Assembly (NCBI GenBank): GCA_001873585.1
Contig: MNZL01000003.1
Coordinates: 1-5,497 of the forward strand
From: Rhodobacterales bacterium CG2_30_65_12
GTDB taxonomy: Bacteria > Pseudomonadota > Alphaproteobacteria > Rhodobacterales > Rhodobacteraceae
DNA length: 5,497 nt
Direction: 5' to 3'
Of the stretch, positions 1 through 4,885 are shown piece after piece. The first letter of the stretch is position 1, and every line of letters begins with the position of its first letter. The translations under genes and the position numbers were made by a program. Below the pieces are notes generated by a model. That model saw nothing but the letters and a program-made list of their open reading frames with translations, was not told where the DNA came from and did not search any database.

Positions 1-15
1 CTGTAACTGGGGGCG

Positions 16-113
16 CTTTTTCTTGGCAAGAATACTCCCGCCGGAGGCATGGAAATCTCTGCGCCGCGCCCGGGGGCCAGCGCCGCGCCGTGAGTATTTG
101 AGCCAAGAAAAAG
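16..113. repeat. Imperfect palindromic intergenic element with 22-nt arms
   Basis: The left arm (16-37) and right arm (92-113) are reverse complements at 19 of 22 positions. The three mismatches lie together in the middle of the arm, and the outer block CTTTTTCTTGGC pairs perfectly. The roughly 54-nt centre is GC-rich and contains a 10-nt direct repeat, GCGCCGCGCC, at 61-70 and 80-89. The element ends one base beyond the stop codon of the Hint-domain gene at 115. Similar sequences (TTTTCTTGG ... ATACTC) are, from memory, common between genes in Rhodobacterales, so this is probably a dispersed REP-like element. It may also stabilise or end the Hint transcript, but no U-run follows the outer stem, so I do not call it an intrinsic terminator. 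Confidence 0.6.
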
Positions 114-114
114 T

Positions 115-618
115 TCAGATGGGCATGGCCGCCGGCAGCCGGGCGGAGGCCGCGAGCATGGTGCCGCCGGCCACCACCAGCAGGTGCCGGGCATCGTCGA
201 AGACAAGCTGAAACAGCCGCATCGGCTCGGTGCCGGAGAGCCGCGCCATGTGCACACCATCAACCAGGCGCGCGGCGGCGACCAGTGCCGCCGGCTGGCC
301 AAACATGGCCCGCACCTGCCAGCCGCGCAGCACGATTTTCTGCCGTGCCAAAACGAAGAAATCGCGGCCCTCGCCCTTGGTGTGCAGCATCGCGGGGCGC
401 ACCCGGATCATGGCGCAGGCGGGCACCGTGCGCACGATCAGCCGTGACAGCGCAATCGCGCCGCAATCGTGGGTGATGATCCGGTCGCCGGGTTCGAGAA
501 ATTCGATCGGAAGCTCACCCTCGGTGGTGAGGATGCCGGTGCCAAGGCCGAAGCCCGAACGGTTCAGGGGCAACGCCACGCGAATGCTGCGTGCGCGCGC
601 AGTCTTGATCCGGGTCAT
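115..618 (-). CDS. Short Hint-domain protein (Hint_2-like), catalytic residues degenerate
   Basis: The product has 167 residues and resembles the Hint (hedgehog/intein) proteins that are common in Rhodobacterales and have no settled function. Residues about 22-50 match the start of the fold (GFGLGT, then TTEGELPIE, then LEPGDRIITHD). Residues 90-107 (LARQKIVLRGWQ...MFG) match the second half, and the C-terminal block near 136-150 (RLFQLVFDD) matches the last strands. In active Hint domains the first position is Cys and the later SPQH-like motif carries a His. Here these positions appear to be Gly22 and Lys94, so self-cleavage is unlikely; this comparison is from memory of the family. The frame stays open upstream to 819, but I chose the ATG at 618 because AGGA lies 5 nt before it and the longer version would overlap the tRNA gene. 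There is no signal peptide. The gene is divergent from the tRNA gene, and its stop codon abuts the palindrome at 16-113. Confidence 0.8.
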   Translation of the reverse strand: MTRIKTARARSIRVALPLNRSGFGLGTGILTTEGELPIEFLEPGDRIITHDCGAIALSRLIVRTVPACAMIRVRPAMLHTKGEGRDFFVLARQKIVLRGWQVRAMFGQPAALVAAARLVDGVHMARLSGTEPMRLFQLVFDDARHLLVVAGGTMLAASARLPAAMPI

Positions 619-729
619 GGAATTCCTGCTCAATGTGCCTGTTTTCTTTTTTCCACAGGGTATCGCAGGAAATCGGGCACGACGAGCGAATTTTTCCCGG
701 TTTTGCCGGGGTGTGGCCAATATCCCCCC

Positions 730-758
730 TCGCGTGGGCGGGCGGGCGATGCTAGAAG
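730..758 (+). promoter_or_regulatory. Candidate promoter of tRNA-Leu
   Basis: TAGAAG at 753-758 is a plausible alphaproteobacterial -10 box, and 17 nt upstream lies a poor -35 candidate (TCGCGT, 730-735). The predicted start, near 765, would leave only a few bases before the mature tRNA. The -35 match is weak, so only the -10 is reasonably supported. Confidence 0.4.
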
Positions 759-767
759 CCGCCGCGT

Positions 768-852
768 GCGGGTGTGGCGGAACTGGTAGACGCACCAGAT
801 TTAGGTTCTGGCGCCGCAAGGCGTGGGGGTTCGAGTCCCTTCACCCGCACCA
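768..852 (+). tRNA. tRNA-Leu (anticodon UAG)
   Basis: The full cloverleaf can be drawn by eye. The acceptor stem GCGGGTG (768-774) pairs with CACCCGC (842-848), followed by discriminator A849 and an encoded CCA (850-852). The anticodon stem CCAGA (795-799) pairs with TCTGG (807-811) around a 7-base loop whose anticodon is TAG (802-804), which reads CUA and other CUN leucine codons. The long variable arm (CGCC, GCAA loop, GGCG, from 812) is typical of class II tRNAs such as tRNA-Leu. The T arm has loop TTCGAGT (830-836) and two G-U pairs in its stem. No integrase or duplicated tRNA 3' end is visible nearby, so it does not look like an occupied integration site. Confidence 0.97.
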
Positions 853-862
853 TGCCCAGAGG

Positions 863-1230
863 TCAGGCCATCATCGAGGTTTCCCAACTGCGTAACAGAG
901 GGCGAGCGGATGCAAAGCCATGCGCCGGCAAGGTTGGCGCGCCGGGGCTGAAGCTCTCGGTGGCAAAACCGTCGGCGCAGATTACTTCGAGCCGGTCAAA
1001 CATCAGGTGGATGTAGGTGATGGAGCTGACATCATGCGCCACGGCGATGGTGCTGGCGTTCACCAGATGCAGCGCGGCGGCGAGCGCCTCGTTGGAGCCG
1101 AACATCAATTCCATCTGCCATCCCCGTGACTGGCGTGGCGCGACAGCCACGATGCCGTGGCTCATGGCACGGGTGGCGCGACCCGGTGTCGGGCCGCAAA
1201 CACGCTCCGCAGCCCGATGTGGGGGTCGCG
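863..1230 (-). pseudogene. Decayed second Hint-domain gene (N-terminus missing, frame shifted)
   Basis: The last 100 codons (1165 to 863) form one open frame with a recognisable Hint_2 C-terminal half: RGWQMELMFGSNEAL, then HLMFDRLEVICADGFATESF. This parallels RGWQVRAMFG and the later blocks of the intact gene at 115-618. Upstream the family match moves to another frame. In the frame of position 1221 I read HIGLRSV...RVAPPV, an in-frame TGA at 1164-1162, then WLSRH at 1149-1135, which resembles the WLSRQHRVLL block of related proteins. Returning to the RGWQ frame requires an indel of about 4 nt near 1127-1134, and the stretch between RVAPPV and WLSRH looks about 12 residues short. The usual N-terminal block (a Cys-containing start, then GD.V.T.D.G) is absent upstream, where the tig promoter lies. 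A short expressed ORF starting at the ATG at 1165 or 1114 cannot be excluded, but neither has a convincing ribosome binding site. Confidence 0.6.
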
Positions 1231-1250
1231 CGATTCCTGCCCTGTCCCTC

Positions 1251-1279
1251 TTGCGCCGCACGCCTTCGCCCCATAGAAG
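1251..1279 (+). promoter_or_regulatory. Probable sigma-70-type promoter of tig
   Basis: TTGCGC (1251-1256) and TAGAAG (1274-1279) are separated by exactly 17 nt, a good fit for an alphaproteobacterial housekeeping promoter. The expected transcript start, near 1286, gives a leader of about 54 nt. It also places the upstream in-frame GTG at 1283 outside the message, which supports a start further down. Confidence 0.6.
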
Positions 1280-1339
1280 GACGTGAATTTTACCGCGCGC
1301 CGCAGGGGTGGCGTGCATGTCGAGATGAAGGAACGAGAC

Positions 1340-2671
1340 ATGGCTGTCACCGAGACGCTGAACGAGGGGCTCAAGCGCGCCTACCAGCTCATCATCACCG
1401 CGCAGGACCTGGAAGCGAAGGTCTCCGAAAAGCTGACCGAAGCCCAGCCCGAGATCGAGATGAAGGGCTTTCGCAAGGGCAAGGTGCCGCTGCCGCTGCT
1501 GCGCAAGCAGTTTGGCCAGCGCCTGCTCGGCGAGGCGATGCAGGAGAGCATCGACGCGGTGATGAACGCTCATTTCGAAGCCACCGGCCACCGCCCGGCA
1601 ATGCAGCCCGCGGTGAAGATGACCGACGAGAATTGGAAAGAGGGCGACGACGTGCATGTCGAGCTGTCATACGAGACGCTGCCGGACGTTCCGGCGGTTG
1701 AGTTCGCGGCGCTCAAGCTTGAGCGTATGGTGGTCAAGGCTGGCGACGCCGAGATTGACGACGCGTTGAAATCGCTTGCTGACAACGCCCAGAGCTTCGA
1801 AGACCGCAAGAAGGGCTCGAAGGCGAAGGACGGCGACCAGGTGGTGCTTGATTTCGTCGGCCGGATCGACGGCGAAGCCTTCGAGGGCGGTGCTGCGGAG
1901 GATTTTCCGCTGGTGCTTGGCTCCGGCCAGTTCATTCCTGGCTTCGAAGAGCAGCTCGTCGGCGTGAAAGAGGGCGATGAAAAGGACGTGACGGTGAGTT
2001 TTCCGGCCGAATACGGCGCGGCGGAACTGGCTGGCAAGGAAGCGGTATTTGCCTGTATCGTCAAATCGGTGAAGGCGCCGAAGGCGTCCGAGATCGACGA
2101 CGAGCTCGCCAAGCGCTACGGCGCCGAGGATCTGGCGGCGCTCAAGGCCCAGGTGACCGAGCGGCTCGAAGCCGAATACAAGGGCGCGGCCCGCGCGGTG
2201 ATCAAACGCGCGCTGCTCGATCAGCTTGACGAGACCGTCAGCTTCGAGCTGCCGCCGTCGCTGGTGAAGGCCGAGGCAAACCAGATCGCGCACCAGCTCT
2301 GGCACGAGGAGCACCCCGAGGAGCATGGCCATGATCATGCCGAGGTGGAACTGACCGACGAGCACACCCGGCTCGCCGAGCGCCGGGTGAAATTGGGCCT
2401 GTTGCTCGCCGAGATCGGCCGCGATGCCAAGGTCGAGGTGACCGATGCCGAGATGACCCAAGCGATCATGAACCAGGCCCGTCAGTATCCGGGCCAGGAG
2501 CGCGCCTTCTTCGATTTCGTCAACCAGAACGCCGAGGTGCGCCAGCAGATCCAGGCGCCGATCTTCGAAGACAAGGTGGTGGATCACATCTTCGAACAGG
2601 CAAATGTGGCCGAGAAAGAGGTTACGAAAGAAGACCTCGAAAAGGCCATCGAGTCGCTCGACGAGGCGTGA
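1340..2671 (+). CDS. tig: Trigger factor, ribosome-bound chaperone with peptidyl-prolyl isomerase domain
   Basis: Trigger factor docks at the ribosomal tunnel exit and shields nascent chains; its isomerase domain acts on Xaa-Pro bonds. The product has 443 residues, normal for the family. The N-terminal ribosome-binding domain carries the signature GFRKGKVP at residues 43-50. An FKBP-type domain covers about 160-245 (DGDQVVLDFVGRIDGEAFEGG, then GSGQFIPGFEEQLVG, then FPAEYGA), and the rest is the helical C-terminal chaperone domain. I chose the ATG at 1340 because AAGGA lies 7 nt upstream and MAVTETLNEGLKR fits the usual N-terminus; an in-frame ATG at 1325 and a GTG at 1283 are less likely. Within the C-terminal domain, residues 322-342 are His-rich (HEEHPEEHGHDH and a later H), which may bind metal. 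The gene stands alone, with its own promoter and terminator. Confidence 0.97.
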   Translation: MAVTETLNEGLKRAYQLIITAQDLEAKVSEKLTEAQPEIEMKGFRKGKVPLPLLRKQFGQRLLGEAMQESIDAVMNAHFEATGHRPAMQPAVKMTDENWKEGDDVHVELSYETLPDVPAVEFAALKLERMVVKAGDAEIDDALKSLADNAQSFEDRKKGSKAKDGDQVVLDFVGRIDGEAFEGGAAEDFPLVLGSGQFIPGFEEQLVGVKEGDEKDVTVSFPAEYGAAELAGKEAVFACIVKSVKAPKASEIDDELAKRYGAEDLAALKAQVTERLEAEYKGAARAVIKRALLDQLDETVSFELPPSLVKAEANQIAHQLWHEEHPEEHGHDHAEVELTDEHTRLAERRVKLGLLLAEIGRDAKVEVTDAEMTQAIMNQARQYPGQERAFFDFVNQNAEVRQQIQAPIFEDKVVDHIFEQANVAEKEVTKEDLEKAIESLDEA

Positions 2672-2690
2672 TCTCTCGGGCAAGGATTGC

Positions 2691-2719
2691 AAAGGGCCGC
2701 TCTTCGGGGCGGCTCTTTT
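2691..2719 (+). terminator. Intrinsic terminator of tig
   Basis: AAAGGGCCGC (2691-2700) pairs with GCGGCTCTTT (2709-2718) around an 8-nt loop. The stem has one G-U pair and runs directly into TTTT (2716-2719). It begins 20 nt after the tig stop codon. The convergent lytic transglycosylase gene ends at 2745, so the same hairpin may also slow transcription from that side. Confidence 0.85.
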
Positions 2720-2744
2720 CGTTTGAGGGGGGCAGCCGAGCGCC

Positions 2745-3236
2745 TTACCGCAGCCCGGTTTCTTGCAGCAGCCCCAGCCGCTTGGCCTCGTAGTAGTAGC
2801 CCCGGGCATACCAACCCATCGCCTCCTTGCGGTTGCCGCCCGAGACGATCCAGGCGCCGCGCAGGTATTTTACGCCGAATTTCAGGTTTACGTCGGGATC
2901 GAGCAGGTCTTGGTTGCGACCGGTGAAGCCCATGGTGCGCGCGGTTTGCGGCAGGATCTGCATCAACCCCCAATAGGGACCATGGCGCAGATGCGGCTGG
3001 TGCGTGCTCTCGCGCTTGATCTGGGCGTGCACCAGGTCGCGCGGCACGTCGTAGTGGTCGGCCCACTTGTTGATCAATGCCCGCAGGGCCGGCGTTTCGT
3101 TGGGAAAGAGCGGGATATTATCCGGCCCCGTGCGGGTGGGTGTGTTTTTTGTGGCAAGCGGCAGGCGCGCGGAACACCCCGCAAGGGCAAGCCCGGCGAG
3201 TGCGAGGGTGGCGGCGCGGCGGGTGAGGGCAGGCAT
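2745..3236 (-). CDS. Small lytic transglycosylase (SLT) domain lipoprotein
   Basis: Enzymes of this type cut the glycan strands of peptidoglycan, leaving 1,6-anhydro-muramoyl ends, and act in the periplasm. The 163-residue product starts with a basic, hydrophobic signal peptide ending in the lipobox LAGC (18-21). Cys21 would therefore be lipidated and the protein anchored to a membrane. The SLT domain covers about 50-128: a helix with DVPRDLVHAQIKRES, where Glu76 is the expected catalytic acid, then GLMQILPQTAR (90-100), then DPDVNLKFGVKYL (113-125). The usual downstream YN.G segment is represented by YARG (143-146). It is shorter than the large Slt-type enzymes and is essentially a signal sequence plus the catalytic domain. 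The ATG at 3236 has GGAG 5 nt before it. The gene follows rplI on the same strand, but the terminator at 3327-3362 suggests it is transcribed separately. No convincing promoter was found in the 150 nt upstream. Confidence 0.9.
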   Translation of the reverse strand: MPALTRRAATLALAGLALAGCSARLPLATKNTPTRTGPDNIPLFPNETPALRALINKWADHYDVPRDLVHAQIKRESTHQPHLRHGPYWGLMQILPQTARTMGFTGRNQDLLDPDVNLKFGVKYLRGAWIVSGGNRKEAMGWYARGYYYEAKRLGLLQETGLR

Positions 3237-3326
3237 GGCGGCTCCGGGGTTGATCTGCGTCGATCTTGCCCCGACGGAACCCGGTGGAAAAGCGCTTTCG
3301 TGACAATCGGCGGGGCTTCGCCGGGC

Positions 3327-3362
3327 ACAAGAAACGGGCCGCGCGGTGGTGTTCCGCGCGGC
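3327..3362 (-). terminator. Intrinsic terminator of the rpsF-rpsR-rplI operon
   Basis: On the minus strand GCCGCGCGG (3362-3354) pairs perfectly with CCGCGCGGC (3346-3338) around a 7-nt loop. After CC G, the transcript reads GTTTCTTGT, an interrupted U-rich tail. It lies 27 nt beyond the rplI stop codon and ends the ribosomal protein transcript before the lytic transglycosylase gene. Confidence 0.75.
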
Positions 3363-3389
3363 TCGACAGTTTTTTGCCAGCGGTGAGGC

Positions 3390-3989
3390 TTACGCCTCGT
3401 CCTCGGCGCGACGTTCGCCCTCGTCATCTTCGGACGCGGCGCCGATATCGTCGAACAGCTCGGCGATCTCGAAGTCGTTCGCGGCCTCTTCTTCGGCGGC
3501 GAGCTCCTTGATCGACTTTCCGGCGGCCTGAATCTCGGCCTCTTCCGGGCTGCGGGCGACGTTGAGCGTGATCTCGATCTCGACTTCGGGGTGCAGGCGC
3601 ACCTCGACGGCGTGCAGACCGAGCTCCTTGATCGGCGCCTTGAGCACGATCTGCTTCTTGTCGACGCTGAAGCCCTCGGCGGTGGCGGCGTCGGCCGCGT
3701 CACGCGGGGTGACAGAGCCATAGAGCGAGCCCGAGTCGGAGGCCGAGCGAATCACCACGAAGGACTGGTCGGCGAGGCGCGTGGCCAATGCGTCGGCTTC
3801 GGTCTTGGTTTCGAGGTTGCGGGCCTCAAGCTGGGCCTTCTGGTTTTCGAAACCGGCGATGTTGGCCGACGAGGCGGTCAGCGCCTTACCCTGCGGAAGC
3901 AGGAAATTGCGGGCGTAGCCGGACTTGACCTCGACAACGTCGCCCATCTGGCCGAGTTTGGCCACACGTTCGAGCAGGATGACCTGCAT
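3390..3989 (-). CDS. rplI: 50S ribosomal protein L9 with acidic C-terminal extension
   Basis: L9 binds 23S rRNA at the base of the L1 stalk and helps maintain reading frame. Residues 1-40 form the RNA-binding domain with the family signature: G13, G16, V21-K22, G24-Y25, R27-N28-F29-L30, P32, G34. A long connecting helix follows (about 41-75), then the C-terminal domain (about 76-148). The protein has 199 residues against about 150 in E. coli. The extra 50 residues (150-199) are highly acidic (LAAEEEAANDFEIAELFDD, then SEDDEGERRAEDEA) and probably disordered; I recall such tails as common in alphaproteobacterial L9. AAGGAG overlaps the rpsR stop codon (TAAGGAG) and lies 9 nt before the ATG, which suggests coupled translation. 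It is the last gene of the operon. Confidence 0.98.
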   Translation of the reverse strand: MQVILLERVAKLGQMGDVVEVKSGYARNFLLPQGKALTASSANIAGFENQKAQLEARNLETKTEADALATRLADQSFVVIRSASDSGSLYGSVTPRDAADAATAEGFSVDKKQIVLKAPIKELGLHAVEVRLHPEVEIEITLNVARSPEEAEIQAAGKSIKELAAEEEAANDFEIAELFDDIGAASEDDEGERRAEDEA

Positions 3990-4000
3990 GATGTCTCTCC

Positions 4001-4228
4001 TTACTTGATGGCGTAGGGCAGGATCGCGAGGAAGCGGGCGCGCTTGATCGCGCGGGCCAGCTCACGCTGCTTCTTGGCCGAGACGGCGGTGATACGGGAG
4101 GGCACGATCTTGCCGCGTTCGCTGATATAGCGCTGCAACAGGCGGGTGTCCTTGAAGTCGATCTTGGGCGCATTGTCGCCGGAGAACGGGCAGACCTTGC
4201 GACGGCGGAAAAATGGTTTTGCAGCCAT
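4001..4228 (-). CDS. rpsR: 30S ribosomal protein S18
   Basis: S18 binds the platform of the small subunit together with S6. The 75-residue product has the full S18 pattern: a basic N-terminus (FFRRRKVCPFSG), the core IDFKDTRLLQRYISERGKIV (23-42), and the C-terminal PSRITAVSAKKQRELARAIK followed by RARFLAILPY. There is one Cys (13) and no zinc-binding cluster. The length is normal. The start has a strong AAGGAGAG about 9 nt upstream. The gene lies 22 nt after rpsF and 11 nt before rplI, the conserved rpsF-rpsR-rplI order. Confidence 0.98.
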   Translation of the reverse strand: MAAKPFFRRRKVCPFSGDNAPKIDFKDTRLLQRYISERGKIVPSRITAVSAKKQRELARAIKRARFLAILPYAIK

Positions 4229-4250
4229 GACTTATCTCTCCTTCTCTCTC

Positions 4251-4637
4251 TCAGCGGTCGCGGCGTTCGCGGCGGTCGCCACGATCACCCCGGTCGCCGC
4301 GATCACTCCGCTCATCGCGTTTCTGCATCTGCACCGAGGGGCCTTCCTCGTGGGCGTCGACCTTTAACGTCAGCACGCGCATCACGTCGTCGTGCAGACG
4401 CATCAGGCGCTCCATCTCCTGCACCGCTGCGGCTGGCGCGTCGGTTTTCAGGTAGGCGTAGTGGCCCTTGCGGTTCTTGTTGATCTTGTAGGCCATCGTC
4501 TTGATACCCCAGTACTCCGAGTCAACGACGTTGCCGCCGTTGTCCTTCAGGACGGTGCTGAAATGTTCGACAAGGCTTTCGGCCTGCGCGTTGGACAAAT
4601 CCTGGCGCGCAATCATCACATGCTCATAAAGCGGCAT
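4251..4637 (-). CDS. rpsF: 30S ribosomal protein S6
   Basis: S6 forms a heterodimer with S18 on the 16S rRNA central domain. The 128-residue product starts MPLYEHVMIARQDLS and contains the usual S6 blocks: WGIKTMAYKINKNRKGHY (43-60), YLKTDAP (62-68) and LMRLHDDVMRVLTLKV (78-93). I chose the ATG at 4637 over an upstream in-frame ATG at 4694 because AGGAG lies 6 nt before it and because S6 proteins begin here. The C-terminus (108-128) is a low-complexity tail of Asp, Arg and Gly (DERSDRGDRGDRGDRRERRD). It is encoded by an imperfect 18-nt repeat and is probably disordered; S6 tails vary widely between bacteria. It is the first gene of the operon. Confidence 0.98.
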   Translation of the reverse strand: MPLYEHVMIARQDLSNAQAESLVEHFSTVLKDNGGNVVDSEYWGIKTMAYKINKNRKGHYAYLKTDAPAAAVQEMERLMRLHDDVMRVLTLKVDAHEEGPSVQMQKRDERSDRGDRGDRGDRRERRDR

Positions 4638-4680
4638 GCCATCTCCTGTTTTCTGGCGCGTTTCAAAGGGCGGGTCCGAG

Positions 4681-4731
4681 CCTTCCGCTCCCACCCACGA
4701 GAGGCCGCGCGGTTCATCATCTTGCGGAAGG
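4681..4731 (-). promoter_or_regulatory. Candidate structured leader of rpsF mRNA (possible S6:S18 binding site)
   Basis: In the rpsF 5' leader CCTTCCGC (4731-4724) pairs perfectly with GCGGAAGG (4688-4681), enclosing 35 nt that include the self-complementary CCGCGCGG. In many bacteria the S6:S18 complex is known to bind a structured rpsF leader containing a conserved CCG, and so represses its own operon. The position between the promoter and the rpsF start fits such a role. I could not fit the published consensus by eye, so the stem is observed but the function is inferred. Confidence 0.4.
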
Positions 4732-4738
4732 ACGGCGC

Positions 4739-4766
4739 CTTATACACCCTGCGCGGCGTGATGCAA
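4739..4766 (-). promoter_or_regulatory. Candidate promoter of the rpsF-rpsR-rplI operon
   Basis: On the minus strand TTGCAT (4766-4761) and TATAAG (4744-4739) are 16 nt apart. Transcription would start near 4732, immediately before the leader stem at 4731, giving a leader of about 95 nt. This is the best promoter-like pair in the 248-nt space between rpsF and the divergent gene at 4886. Confidence 0.55.
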
Positions 4767-4885
4767 GGCCGCGTGGGCAGCCGCCGAACCGTGCGAATTT
4801 CTGTAAAACGCCCGCCAAGCGCCGCATTCGCGCCATCTTGCGGCGGCATCGAGGGTTTGGAACAGACCAGACCGAGGACAGCACA

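Noticed and set aside
768..862. tRNA-Leu 3' end as an integration site
   Set aside because: No integrase gene, no second copy of the tRNA 3' end, and no change in composition were seen in the window.
1667..2809. Long minus-strand open frame (380 codons) antisense to tig
   Set aside because: It lies opposite the third-position-biased tig coding sequence, has no family features or ribosome binding site, and runs into the convergent gene. It is a shadow frame in GC-rich DNA.
3289..3298. 10-bp perfect palindrome AAAGCGCTTT upstream of the lytic transglycosylase gene, as an operator
   Set aside because: A palindrome this short is expected by chance, and no promoter could be placed confidently around it.
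3308..3323. Small hairpin CGGCG...CGCCG downstream of the rplI terminator
   Set aside because: Only 5 bp of stem and no U-run on either strand; the stronger hairpin at 3338-3362 explains termination.
3074..3721. Minus-strand frame of 215 codons across the 3' half of rplI and the lytic transglycosylase start
   Set aside because: It is Ser/Arg/Pro-rich, overlaps two well-supported genes in a different frame, and crosses the rplI terminator.
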